From: Staphylotrichum longicolle
Lineage: Eukaryota; Ascomycota; Sordariomycetes; Sordariales; Chaetomiaceae
NCBI GenBank assembly: GCA_019096155.1
Contig: JAHCVI010000001.1
Coordinates: 5,890,001 to 5,954,000, forward strand
Reading direction: 5' to 3'
DNA: 64,000 bases
A model generated the notes under the pieces. That model did not search any database, had not been told where the DNA came from, and saw only the letters and a list, made by a program, of their open reading frames with translations. This document shows positions 33,959 through 46,379 of this stretch, piece by piece. Every line of letters starts with the position of its first letter. Position 1 is the first letter of the stretch. A program made the position numbers and the translations under genes.

Positions 33959-36096
33959 GTCGTTTCTGGTGGCGGGAGTTACTTAGAACGGAGGGAGGGA
34001 TGGGGTGGTGCTTTGTTGAGTTTCATGCTGGTTGGGAGGTCTTGCGCTGTGTCTTATGACGGTATGATACCACTCTTGTTGTGTGCTTGACAAATGGCGA
34101 TTGTTGCTCTTGAGTTGAGAGATCCTGGCACCCTCTGGCCCAAAATAGCCGTACATTCAAATCAGGATCTGGATGTCATTTGTGCTCATTTCGAGAATTC
34201 TAGATCTTATCTTGAAAGGTGAAGAGTCAACAGAACACATGAGCGCAACTTAGGTTGTCACATTCCTATCATGGTTGCCCCCAAGCTCGAGAGTCCTGTC
34301 AAACCAATCAATGTCGAGTGCGGCCATCATGGTGCAGAGTTGTGCGGGAGATCTGAATGGTTGGCCGCTTGCGAGATGGAAACTTGCAAAAGCACCACGT
34401 GGCGCCCAGCATCAGCACCACGATTGCACGGCGTGCACACCCTCTCTGCCTCTCTGCCGGGGAAGGGCGGGAAAGGGACCTTCAAGTGGTGAGGTGGGTG
34501 GGGGGGAACGCACCTCGTTGCGGGAAGCAAGCCCGAGAAGCCCCGCCTGCCCAGACCGGTGGTAATTTCCCGGCCAAATCATTTCCAGGGGCCTGTGCTC
34601 TGGAAGTTCTTGCCGTTTGGGTGCGGCGAGGGTGCGGCGAGGGTCCCAAGCCCGTGGCTGTCCCCCACCATGATCACTTGCCGCCTGTCGTGATTGGGCC
34701 CGGGGATCTCGGTTCAGTCAGTCTGCTTTTCTCGATTCGAACCTTGGCCGCCGAACGCTCCAACAGCACGAGTCGGCGCCTTGGCTCATTTTCTTTGCAC
34801 GGCATTGGCGCACTGACGAGCTGGCGAGGTGCTGTGGCTTTCGATGTGCGTGCGCAAGGCTGCATTTATGGATCGTCACTTGGGACTATCGACTCTCGGC
34901 TTTTCTATCCTTCGCTGACAGACACGTGGAGGCGACCATGCCCGAGGGGCTGTGGCCTGTGAACCCGCGAACCTGAATGTCGGTACCGTACCGGGTGCAG
35001 GGTGAGCAGGGTGAGCCATGGGAGCCCTGCCAGTTAACTTGCCCTGCAGCTGCAATCTGACATCGCCTGGGACCACCTCACTCGCTAATGGCACGCTATC
35101 GCAACTTGCATTCTGCATTAGCCTACGGATACGCCTAACCGACATGGGATGGAGCATGCTTTGGATTGCTGCAGGCGCAAGGAGTGTCCAGTGTCCACCC
35201 AGCAATGAAGGGCGACGGATGGGGTCTCTGGGCTCGTTTTTGGGTTCATCCCGCTTGGAGGATCCCGGGGGCTCCTCCTGCTCGTTCGCTCACGGAATCC
35301 CGGGACAGGGCCGGCTTGTCAGGAGTTTGCCGTACAAAACAACCACCGTCTTCTTCCCCCCCACAGCCTCCCTCACAACACTGGGAATCGCTTCACCCAC
35401 TCCAGGCTGTATACCCTTACCTGACCTCGTACATACTACAGCACGGTCCACACACCCGTCGATCTGGTGTGTGACGAGGTAATCCCTGCCGTGTTCCCTC
35501 TGGTGCTCCCGTCTCCCCACGTCGATCCTGGCTGACCAAGGTCGCCCTGTCTCTTAATTCAGCACCGTACCCGGCAGCGCGGCTTGACAGACACCACCTT
35601 TCGTCCCATTTGCTGAGGTCAAGAGAGACACTGTCGTGCGACCGGAGACCACGCCACTTTGTCCCCAAGTCCCCGAGCTCGGTAAGCCCTGCTGCTGGTT
35701 CCCGCGAGCCTGGCATCGGACTGGGACTGATTACACACAGACAAGAGACAGGAGCAAACTCATCGTGTGTTTGTCAACGCTGCCATTCCAGCCATTGGCC
35801 AACTAGGTATTTACTGCACTTTATATTCCCTTTTATGGAGCACCTTTTTGCACTTTTCCTCTGATCGGCTTCCTCGGTGAGCCACGCCTTTGGTTCCGGC
35901 TTCCGAGAGTGATGTGTAACATCAGAGCCCTCCAATGCCTCTACCACCTTGTTGCTTTCTTTGCTGCGCCCTCCGGCAGCTGCCCACGTGCTGGCCACCC
36001 GATGTCTGGCTTTAGCTGAGGCTGGCCGTCTCAGAGGGCATCGCAGTTGTCAATCGGTGACTTAGCTGATAAGCCATACAGCAACATATCGTCAAG
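33959..36096. other. Intergenic region, 2.1 kb, no gene seen
   Basis: Upstream side of the O-methyltransferase gene and 3' flank of the LaeA-like gene. A short direct duplication of GGTGCGGCGAG lies near 34619-34645. Frames are short and random-looking. Confidence 0.5.
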
Positions 36097-38095
36097 ATGG
36101 GCAAGCTCAGATTCAGTTCCCTGTTCCACTCTAGCTCCTCGTCGAGCGCAGACCTTGAAGCCAAGAAGCAGAACCGCCGTTCCTTCTCGGCTCTGTCGTC
36201 CTCTCTCCGGCAGAAGGATGTCCAGACAAACGGAGCTGCAGCACCACCGGCGCCCTCCAAACCCGCCAAGACTGAGACATCATCCACGTCTCGGATGGTT
36301 GCTTTGGCTCGCCAGATTACCGAGGCCACCGAGAAGCTCGAGGCTCACATGAAGGCAAACAACTTGCCCATGCCCAGCTTCGACGTTGATTCTCCCGCCG
36401 ACTTTCCTAAGCTTCCAGAGGATGTCCAGAAGAGCAGGCAGGAGATCATCCATGCGACCAAGGAGCTGGGACTGCTGGCCCATGGCCCTCGGGAATCCGT
36501 GAGATGGGGTATCTGGGATGTGAGTACCCCTTCACCCTCGCCCTGTGACAGTATATATTGACAGTCTCCCAGTTCCTCGACGTTCTCGCCCTCAGTGCTA
36601 TCAACCACTACGGGATCGGTTAGTCTTGCACTGCTTCTGTCGGTGGTGTTGTGGAGAGCCCTGCTAACGGACGCGGCAGCAAAACTCGTCCCTACCGACT
36701 CAACCATCACTCTCACCGAGTTGCAGGCCAAGACGTCTCTGGACCCCATCAACCTCGCCCGCCTGCTGCGTATGGCCATGACCAACGGTATCTTCCGGGA
36801 ACCCAGCCCCGGTGTCATCGCTCACACTGCCGCGTCCCGTGTCCTTGCCGAAGACGAGAACATGCAGGCGTGGGTCGGCTTCAACGGCGAAGACATCTTC
36901 CCCTCCGCCGGTCACGTCCTGCAGGCGCTCAAGGCGTATCCGGAAGCTACCTCGCTCACCCGCTCTGGTTTCCAGTTTGCCTTCGACACCGTCGACAAGG
37001 AGCCTATGTTCGCCACCTTTGGCAAGGACCCGAACCGGGCCCGCCGCATGGGCCGCGCCATGGCGAGCTTGACGGGCGGCGAGGGATACGAGCCCTCGTA
37101 CTTTGTCGATGTTGAGAATGGTGGTTACGACTTTAGCGACCTTGATGCCGCTGGTGGCACTTTTGTCGACATTGGCGGCTCCCACGGCTTCATGTGCGTC
37201 GACCTGGCCAACAAGTACAAGAACATGAAGTTTGTCGTGCAGGATCTCCAGAAGACGGTCGACAGCGCACCGAACCCCATCAGTGCCGATCCGCAGGTTG
37301 CTGAGCGGATCACCCTGCTGGCGCACGATTTCTTCACTGAGCAGGTGACCAAGGATGCGGATGGTAGGCTTTCCCCCAGCGTCGCCCCAACTTTCTCTTC
37401 CGCCCCTGACTAACACGTGCGTCCCTGCAAAAACAGTTTATTTCTTCCGCTGGATCATGCACAACTACTCGACCCCTTACGCGGTCCGCATTCTCAAGAA
37501 CCTGATCCCCGCCCTGAAGCCCGGCGCCCGCGTCGTCATCAACGACCACTGCCTGCTCGAGCCGGGCCAGGAGAACCCCTGGGACGAGCGCGTCATGCGC
37601 CGCATGGACGTCGTCATGCTTACCCTGCTCAACGCCCAGGAGCGGACCGAGGTCGAGTTCAGGGAGCTGTTTGCCGCTGCCAGTGATGGGTTCGTGTTCA
37701 AGGTGAGTGCATCCTTTCCACCCCATATGCAGCTTCATCTTCCCCCATGATACGGTTCGCTGACATGGTGAGGATAGGGAGTCCGGAGACCCAAGGGTTG
37801 CCGGATGAGCATCATCGAGGCTGTGTGGCAGCCTGAGAAGGTGGAGAAAGTGGAAGAGACCGCAGCGGCGGCGGCGGCGGCGGCTCCTGCTGCCGCTGTT
37901 GCTGCTGCTGCGACAGAAGCCGAGACTCCTGCTCCCGCCGTTGACCCTACCGCTGCTGCTGCCGCTCCTTCCCCTGGCCCGGGAGTCGACGTTGAGGAGG
38001 CCGCCGTAAAGCCTGTCGCCGATCCCGTCGTTGCCGAGAACGGTGCTGCAGTGGCGCCGGCGGCTGAGGAGACCAAGGTCGCGGAGGCGAAGTAA
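36097..38095 (+). CDS. O-methyltransferase-like protein with Ala-rich C-terminal tail
   Basis: Five exons: 36097-36519, 36573-36618, 36680-37363, 37437-37702 and 37778-38095, total 578 residues. The N-terminal ~75 residues are Ser-rich and basic; a winged-helix dimerisation-like region follows (WDFLDVLALSAINHYGIA, LARLLRMAMTNGIF). The methyltransferase part has motif I GGTFVDIGGSHGFMC, VVQDLQKTV, the catalytic-His region YFFRWIMHNYST and RVVINDHCLLEPGQENPW, as in plant-type Methyltransf_2 enzymes (SAM-dependent, usually acting on phenolic or polyketide hydroxyls). The usual Asp after the catalytic His is Asn, which fungal members often show. The core ends at SIIEAVWQPE; about 90 further residues rich in Ala, Pro, Glu and Val are unusual for the family. 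Substrate unknown. Confidence 0.88.
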
Positions 38096-40991
38096 AGCGC
38101 GGTTCTCAACCAGGCAAGGGACACCAACACCATTTTCCTACTGTGTAATCCATGCTGGATACTCCTTCTTTTTTTCTTCTTTTCTTTTTCTTCTTCGGTT
38201 CGATACCCCCTGTTTTGTAGCGGCGGACCATAAAGTCTTGTCTTTTGGTATGTAACAAACGTGGCGGCATCAACTGCTTTTTTTGTACAGATAGTCACTG
38301 CAGATTCTCGATACATAGTTGTCATATATTTTTGTTCCGAGTCCTGTGCACCTCGTAGGAGATTCTGGGTATATCATGGCTTAATGAGCCGTTTCGGTAC
38401 GCCCCGTCGTGAATTTAACAGTACACATCAGATCACGTTTTTACCATGCATTCTCCCAACGGCCAAATAGCTGAGTTGCCATGACGGACTTGCCCCGGGG
38501 TTGGTTTATGGAGGTGGACTTGAGCAACGGGGATGGTGTGATGACGCTGCCGGTCAGCACACTGCCGGCAGAGTTGGCAGCAGTAACTGCTAGTCAAGGT
38601 ACGGCCTACGGAGTGTTTGCCATGTTTCTTTGATTGAATTTCTTTGGTCTCTCCTGTCGAGTCCTATTAGGGCATTAGCAGTTTGATGAAAATGGGAACG
38701 GGAAATGCACGCGAATAGCTGTCAGAGCACTTCATGACTCCCTTAACCCGTTAAGACAATCCGCCTCAGTGTCCCTCTTCTTCCCGGTCTCACGCACAAA
38801 CTGGAGGAATCCACATCGACCGCGCAACTTCCTCAGTCTGTTGTAGCACATAACATGCTGTCCGCCTCCTTCGGAGCATGAGAAGGACCCTGATCAACGC
38901 AGATTACAATCCCCCACATGTACAGAAACTCCCTAAGTCTGTGATGAGAGGAGAGCTCCATCGCAGCTCGAACCCCCCACGCAAGGGGTCACGGTCTACA
39001 TGTGAGAGGAAGAGACGTCCATTATCACCTGGGCAAAAGGAAAAAAACCATACCTTAGCTGAAAGCATTATCCATGGCGTCTTCCAGACGGGCCAATATG
39101 TACCCAAGAAAACGGGAGCGAAGAAGATGCGGCAGTACCTGGCAGACTAAGTGGGCTAGCATGGAAGAGCTGGAGGCGGTGCTGCTCCTTCCCGTCCCGC
39201 GATCAACACAACGGCCACTGACCTCATCAAGTGGTCACGGCAGCCTACGCTAATGCAATCAAAGCTTGAGTCACTCTATCAATGAGCCATCTCCTCCTTC
39301 TTCTCGTTTGAAAAAGAAGCAGAGACTCAACTGGGCCGGGTTGTTGCAGCAGTGGCAACGGCCCGGCTGCGTCACCTCGCTGCCACAAAATCTGCCGCAG
39401 GTGAAGGTCCTTCCTGGGGGGTCACTCCTCAGCAAATAGGACTGGGAATCATAAGGGATCATGTATGTCTTGCCGCAGAAATACGGTTCTGGTAATGGTG
39501 AAACTGAGGAATGGTTTGGTGCGGATGAGAGGCCCAGAAGACCCATGAACAAGAGGTTAGGAATCATTTTGACGACGACTGCCCTCACCAAGATATGGGT
39601 TGTCCCAAGCCACATCGATTTGGCACGACACCAGATCCTGCCCCTCTCGCCGATCTCGTCTACCAGTATAACCTAGGTATGCAAGGAGCGGCCATCGCGC
39701 AGACACAGCACGCAATGCTTTCTGGGGCAATCAACCCGTCTGTGGGTTCTGTGTCAACAGTGGCCACATGTGCGACATTGAAATATCGGGCGGCCGCGTT
39801 GTGCGCGCTCAACGAACCTGGACATCCTAGCCTACCACTCCTTCCAGTGCTTTGGTGTCTGAGACCGATGTACTTGACCGCGGCAAGTCCTACCTTGCGT
39901 TGCTCTGGATGACTGACAAGTGGTGCACAGAGACTCGGACGTGGGCCGGCTCAGTCCTTCGCGGCTGGAGACGCCTTTTTTAGGCTTCATTCTTCCGGCC
40001 GGATCGGCTGCGAGTACCGAGGAAAAAGAGGTGCGCTCGGCGTATTGACCCGGGTACGGCCACAAGTTCATCCCCCCTCTTAGCACCGACAGTTTGTTGA
40101 TCTTTCAGGACAGCGATGTCTGGTCTGCTCAGTGGTCTCTTTTCCGCGGTTACACTATGCACAACAACCAGGGCTGCCCATCACATCACTGGTGTCACTC
40201 AACATGGAAACTTGCATTCTTCATCGCGATCCCAGAGACAAGATGTTTGGGCAATATCCGCTCAATCTCTCAGTGGGCAAGCCGGAGAGAGCGATGGACC
40301 GCAAGTAAAGCCCACCCCCTGACTCGCCATGGACGGCCTGAAGCAAAAATCCATCAGAAGACGGACGTGCAAGACATAGTCGGTACCGCTCTTCGTGAAT
40401 CGATACACCAGTATCGAATCTGTTTCAAACACTGCAGCCCTTGGGAGAGGTCTCCCAACCGCCCGGGCACCACCCAGCACCCGACTGCGAGGAAGGCGTG
40501 TACAAATGTAACCCTGCCCCTTCAAGATGCTCAGCCAAGCTGACGAGCATGTCATTGCAGGCCCGGATGCTTGCTTGGACATACTCGTTCGCCGATGGCC
40601 ATTTGAATAGAGACTCTTTGTTCCCAATCAGCTGTGGTCAAAGGCAACAGTCCTCTCTAAACACTGATACGTTGGCCTCAGAGGCGCTTGCGTCTCTGGT
40701 TCACCCAGAGCAACCACGACAGCAGACGCCCCAAGCCCATGAACCTGTGGCGATCAAACCCCTCTCTTGTGTTTGTGAACCCGTCACTCGGCCAAGAAAT
40801 CTCCAAGCTAAACCGCTCCAAAGGCAGACCACGCCAACCTCCTCCCTTGGGGCTGCTGCTCCAGCCAGCTCCTGAAGTTGGTTTCTCGCAGAGACGCCCA
40901 AGCAGCATAAACACCAAACGACTTCTTTCCACCCTGACAGCGGCGCCAGCCTGGAATGGTTCTCCCCCTACCCCAACCCTCGCTGTCTGAG
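38096..40991. other. Intergenic region, 2.9 kb, no gene seen
   Basis: 3' flank of the O-methyltransferase (T-rich at 38160-38200) and upstream side of the MFS gene. Frames up to 149 codons were read on both strands and show no motif. Confidence 0.5.
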
Positions 40992-43102
40992 ATGGCGGAG
41001 GAGGAAGTGCGGGATGGCTCCCTCAGGAGCAGAGAGGCCCAGACGCAGACGAAGCAAGACACCGTTCCGAAGAAGATGGCTCTGCGGCAGATTGTACTGA
41101 CGATAATGTGCAACCCCCCCCCCCCCCAAAACAACCATCTTCTGGTCTTTTATTCTAAGCTATTGATGAGCTAACTTACACTGCTGCTCGCAGCATCTGC
41201 GCTGGACTGATGTTTTCCTGCCTCGACACCTCCATCGTCTCGACTGCTCTCGTATCCGTGTCGGTCGAATACCACAACTACCAGGACATACCCTGGGTTG
41301 TGCTCGGCTACCTGTTGACATACATGAGTGAGCCACCCGGCTGATGGCCGTGAAGAAGGGCCACCAAACCCATTTCACGAGGAGCATTGCTGATTCCTTT
41401 TTTTTTGTCTTCATCTGCAGGTCTGGCCGTCGGTTTCTCCAAGCTGAGCGACGTGTATGGTCGCAAGAACATCTTGGCCGTCGCCTGGCTGATGTTTACC
41501 TTGGGATCGGTGTGGTGTGGTGTTGCGCGGCACATGGGGGAACTGTACGTCTCCGTCCCCGTCCCCGTCCGCTCGCTACGCTACGGCTACAGCGCGCAAC
41601 TTGCTGACCAACCTCTCATTTTACAGCATCGCTGGTCGTGCCGTACAAGGGATGGGAGGCTCGGGTCTCTACAGCCTGGCTCAGGTGTGTCTTCTTGAGC
41701 AGGGTCCTAGTCGGCCTGAGATAGTAGGGGCGTTGGTAGGCATCACTCTCTCGGTCTCGTTCCTTTTGGGTCCCCTGCTTGGGGGTGCCATCTCGGAATG
41801 GAACTGGCGCGGCATCTTCTGGTTCAAGTTAGTGCTCCTTTTCCCATTCATCAGCCTGGGCACTGACGTTCCGACAGTATCCCATTTGGTGCTCTGGCGG
41901 TTCTCGGAATCTACGCCCTCTGGCCCGAGGAACGACGCCACAGGTACGGCGCCGTGACGGCGCTATCCAAGATTGACTTCCTCGGTAACTTCCTTCTCGC
42001 TGTGGCGTCGGTTCTCTTGGTTTTTGCCCTGCAGGAGGCCGGTTCCTTTGTCTGGAGTTGGTCCAGTCCCGTGATTGTTTGGTCCTTGGTCACCGCAGGA
42101 GCTTGTTGGCTCCTCCTGGGTGTGTGGGAGTACTATCTTTTCCATGGATCCAGCCAGCGGATCCAACCCATCTTTCCGTTGCGTCTTGCCAGGGATCGAG
42201 TATATCTCTTATGCCTTCTGTAGAGTCCCCACCCCTGATTCCTTTTTGTCTGGTTCACTCGCTGACCTCGACATAGTGTCACCCTGCTGGGCGGGTTTGT
42301 TTACATTGCTCTGGTTATCAAGATACCCGAGTATCTACAGACCATTCATGGCGACAACGCCCTTTGGGCTGGCGTCCACTTACTTCCGATGCTTGGGTCA
42401 TGTGCCTTCGGATCCTTCTTAGGAGGTGCATCTTCGAAGCAGGCCAATCTCACTAGCCAGACTCTCGTTGCCGGAAGCCTGGTACAGGCTCTCGGTCTGG
42501 CCTTGGTGTTTGGGTTCTCGGAAAATCTCGGGCTTGGTCTTCTGCTGGGGTTCACCGCCATCTACGGTCTCGGAGTCGGGCTGTCTTTTGCCGCCTGCAC
42601 CATGATAGCCGCCATTGAAGCCCAGAACGACGACCTAGCCGCTGCTCAGGGCGCCGTCGCGCAGGCGCGGGTCTTTGGTGGAACTCTTGGCTTGGCTGTC
42701 TGCACAATCATCTTCAACGAGAAGCTGCGGAGCTCGCTAGGTTCCGGTTCCGGATCCACGTTGGGGCAACAGAAGCTGGACCAGATCCGCCGGAGCCTGA
42801 TCACGATGTTGGACCTACCCGATGAAGCTCGGCTCGAAGTCGTGCGGGTGTATCTTGAGGCTTTCCGGGACCAGATACTGGCCATGACCGTCGTGGCTGT
42901 CGCTGCGCTGCTCCTGGGCCTCGGGACGTACAGGGCCAGACCCAGACAGGTTATCGACGTGATGATTCAGCACATGGAGCTTTCTAGTCGGCCAGGCGGC
43001 AGAGGGGATGTAGAGTTGTCGAGTGTCAGCAGCGTCCGTTCCCTGGTCCGGTCGCGCCGAGACGGATGCGTTCGGTGCGGTGATGCTTATTGCGTCTGCT
43101 AA
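40992..43102 (+). CDS. MFS transporter of drug/toxin-efflux type
   Basis: Six exons: 40992-41107, 41194-41327, 41421-41544, 41627-41827, 41878-42219 and 42277-43102, total 580 residues. Membrane segments alternate through the sequence. Diagnostic motifs are GLMFSCLDTSIVSTAL in helix 1, motif A-like GFSKLSDVYGRKN, GRAVQGMGGSGLYS and the motif C region LLGPLLGGAISEWNWRGIFW, as in 14-helix proton antiporters (DHA2 group) that export drugs, mycotoxins or siderophores at the plasma membrane. The first intron contains a C14 tract (41114-41127) and has a weak GTGCAA donor; the fifth has GTAGAG. The ATG at 40992 (MAEEEVRDG) is preferred; an in-frame ATG at 40956 is possible. The substrate cannot be inferred. 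Confidence 0.9.
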
Positions 43103-43928
43103 ACTCGAAGGTCAAACGGTGGCAGGCTGCTTTTTACACCAATGGATTTCGTCTCGTTTACATTTCAGGCATTTTGTCATGGTACTTTGGTGGTTAGTTG
43201 GCTTCGTATATCTCCACTTTGATCTCGTTTCATCACAACCTATGGCGCATTTTGTATTTGATTGCGCTGAACAGGAGGGGTCTTGTGATATTGTCAAGGC
43301 CCGGCGTTGTGTCTTGTTATCGTTCATCACCAGTTAGTACAGATCAAGTGTGTCCAATTGCGTCCCCCTGACTCAGCCTCGTTCATTGAACCTCAAGGTT
43401 CCGAAAATGTGATCGCACGGGCGACAGCGGCCCTAGCGGACAAGCGGCCAGGTAGGGTTACACTTGTTGCGCCCACTATGACGGGTTGTCTCGCGTCGTC
43501 TCGTCTCGTCTCGTCCCATGTCGGTTGGACGACACACTTGCAGAGCGGAGCCGTGGCTGCAGAGTAAAAGTCCTACAGACTGAGTGGATCGGACCGCGTC
43601 CTGGAAGGAAAAACCTGAGTTGGCGATGAGGACTGAGACAGCGGTGACCCGATGCTGTGGTTTTGTCCAACCGGCGTGGTGCAAACCGCAGGCAAACGGC
43701 CGGATCAAGATCTCGCACGGCAGAATGGTTGCCCTGGTGCGAAGTGACAAGACGAGCGGGTTTGATCCGAGGCGGAGCCAGTGCGGGTTAGACAGGGAAC
43801 AGTGGGTGGAATATACAAAAGGGGGGTAACTATACAGTATAGAGAGAATATCAGAAGGGCAGATCCGATTGTTGAGTTGTAGAACAAAGCGAGCGAATGC
43901 GGTTGAGGAAACGATTCAGATGTCTCGA
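43103..43928. other. Convergent intergenic region
   Basis: Shared 3' flank of the MFS gene and the minus-strand gene ending at 43929. A CGTCT-type short repeat lies around 43490-43517. No gene seen. Confidence 0.55.
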
Positions 43929-44620
43929 CTAAGTAGCATTCTGCATATCTGGAAAGTACACCAAGTTATACCGGCGGGCGAGCTCCTCCCGATCCGGCAG
44001 CTTGTACTGGTAATATGATTCGCCGTCAACCTGGACACACCAAAAGGTCTTTATCCAGCCGTCCGCCAACCTGTATGTCATGGGCCACACCTCTGCGGCG
44101 GGAGTAAGTCAGCAAGATACGCGAGGTGACGGGCATGGAAGTGTCCGAGGAGGGGAAGCTCACCGCATCGTTGGCGGCCTTGGGGGTCCGAGACTGGAGG
44201 CATAGCTGCAATGCCATCCTCGGGCGGTGTGGTGAGCTCTGGGGACTGTAGACCGCTTGTGGTATCGGTTTGCGGGCTCTGGCCAGACAGGCCTGGAGCT
44301 GGGTCAAGTGGAATGGTTGTTTGAAGAGGCTCGATGGGGACTACGCCAAGCGGTGGTGGGCTTTGTCCAGGAGGCACTGCCGCAGGTGAAGGTTCTGGTT
44401 TGGCGGCGGCGTCCTGTTTCGCGTATGGTGATACGTATGATGACGATGATGCGTACGGGGATCTGTAGGTAGATTGAGGTGGGAGGCCGGAATAGTTCCC
44501 CGGCGACATGTGGTACCAAGATTGGAATTGCGAGCGAGGACCCGAGCCATCAGCGGCGCGGGTAACGTCGTTGTCGGGTTCTATCGTCCCTTCAACTGCT
44601 GGAGTGTCTGTCAAGGACAT
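43929..44620 (-). CDS. Unknown Pro-rich protein with aromatic C-terminal domain
   Basis: Two exons, 44620-44164 and 44092-43929, with a 71-bp intron (GTGAGC to CGCCGCAG), giving 206 residues. The first ~150 residues are Pro/Ser/Tyr/Gln-rich and likely disordered (QSTYRSPYASSSSYVSPY). The second exon encodes a compact aromatic stretch: VWPMTYRLADGWIKTFWCV, then YYQYKLPDREELARRYNLV and a YFPDMQN end. That contrast, and the clean splice, support a real gene. I do not recognise the family. Start chosen as the first ATG of the open frame (MSLTDTPAVEG). It is divergent from the SRPBCC gene at 45500, sharing an 880-bp promoter region. Confidence 0.7.
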
Positions 44621-45499
44621 GGCGGTTGGCGAGGACTGGGTTCAGCCCGTATCGGGAAACTCGAGGAATCATGTGGCCTGGAACCTCGCGGGATGGGATT
44701 TAGGGAACAGGAGCGAGATTCCCATGTTGAGGAAAGAGGTAATGGCGGGGCATTTAGGACCGTATCTGGACCCTGTCTGGACCCTGTTTGGCGCGACCGG
44801 CGACCGGCGTCCGGCTCAGTCCGTCTCAGCTCTCATCGAGCTCAAACACGCAGCATTTGGGGGAAATGGTTCCGTTTGGGCGAAATGATGCCTGGGTGGC
44901 GCTTGTCGGGCGCCACACAGGCCGCGTGATTCGGATGCTTGCCGAGTGGCCGGATTCAGGCTCGGCTCGATGGATGGCTGGATGGCTGGATGGCTTGATG
45001 GACGGACGTGGTTTGAGGGCATCGGGGTTGGTGAATGCGACCTTGTTGCACAACGGCCTCACAAGGGAGCCCTGGTGTTCAAGTCTAGTGGTCCTTGTCT
45101 CGGAGTCGCCGGGTCCAAACCACAGATCTGGGCAAGAATACCCGCCATGGCCGTCGCTTGCTCCCTGTGCAAGAAACTCGTATTGTCCTCTACACAGCAT
45201 AGAAATGCGCCGCCAGTTTCTTGGGCAAGAACAAGAGCAAATCTGGACTGGGGACAGGAGTTGACGAGGGAGCGATGTTCAAGGCAGGACATCCATGCAG
45301 GCCCCGGGACAGGGGTTTATTTGGCCGCTCTGCCCCGCTTCCCCACTGATTGTGCTGCAGGGGATCGTTCCATTGCAACGTTGGGGCTCCAACTCTGCAA
45401 GTACCGGCATGGTGAGAGATTGGACTGAACTCCAACTGCCAGACTCCCAGTCAGCAGCAGCCAGAACGTCTTGGAGTTCCACCGTCCCGGTTGAGCGCC
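44621..45499. other. Divergent promoter region with a TGGATGGC repeat
   Basis: About 880 bp between divergent genes. 44971-45004 holds four to five imperfect GGATGGCT units. No gene seen. Confidence 0.55.
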
Positions 45500-46196
45500 A
45501 TGTCCTCCACCGCGTCCACCACCACATCCACCATCCCCACCCCCACTTACGGCCCCGGAGGGTCCTTTACCATCTTCTGCTCATCCCGCATCGCCGCATC
45601 CCCACAGGCCTGTCTCGACGTGATCGTCAAGTCATCAGAGTGTACGCAAGGTCTCAGAACAAACACCCAAACACTTGCACATGGCTGACTTTCCAAAAAC
45701 AGACGCCACCTGGAACCGCTTCTGCAGGAAGTGCACCATCGACTCCCAGCCCGCTGAAGACGCCGCCGACCCGGAGAGGCTCCAGTTCGGCACCCACTTC
45801 ACCTTCGACGTCCACCTGAACACGGACGAGCCCGATGGCACCCCCGGCCGCCCCACCGCCCTCGAGGTGAGCGTGCTGGAACCTATCGACGAGGATTCCG
45901 AGGACAGCCTGTTTCCGTCATCCTCGCTCCCCGACGGCGCCCGCCGCAAGGGATGGCGCATCGCCTGGCGGCAGCGCGCCAGCTTGCTCATGCCGGGCTG
46001 GATGCTCCGCTCTGAGCGCGTGCAAGAGTTTATCGAGCTGGGCGGGGGGTCCGAGACCGAGTACCACTGCTGGGAGACCTTTTACGGTGTGCTGGCGCCC
46101 GTGGTGAGGTTGGCTGCTGGGGCGCAGGTCGAGAAGGGGTTTGACGTGTGGCAGGCCGGGTTGAAGGGGAGGGCCGAGAAGCCAGGGCCAGTTTGA
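45500..46196 (+). CDS. SRPBCC/START-like superfamily protein
   Basis: Two exons, 45500-45641 and 45703-46196, with a 61-bp intron (GTACGC to AACAG), 211 residues. The order is typical of the helix-grip SRPBCC fold: an N-terminal strand SFTIFCSSRIAASPQACLDVI, a W-containing helix TWNRFCRK, a central sheet GTHFTFDVHL, KGWRIAWRQRASLL and the long C-terminal helix VRLAAGAQVEKGFDVWQAGL. Family members bind hydrophobic ligands or act as cyclases; the ligand here is unknown. The start ATG is the first in frame (MSSTASTTTSTIP). It is convergent with the Dabb gene, 183 bp apart. Confidence 0.8.
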
Positions 46197-46379
46197 TGGA
46201 GCTGGATTCAGGACGGGTCAGAGATACGTGTAATAAGGTGCGTGCGTGTGTGTGTGTCACCAATCACCCAAGAACTGTCTTTCCTGATCCAGTAATCTAG
46301 GATTTGAGCTTGACTGTATCGGTTCCATCTTCTTGCCACAAACACCTCTCGTCCTCCGCTTCTCCAGCTAAACACACTC

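Noticed and set aside
36097..43102. Secondary-metabolite gene cluster
   Set aside because: No polyketide synthase, NRPS, terpene synthase, P450 or cluster regulator is visible; three scattered genes with 2-3 kb gaps are not enough.
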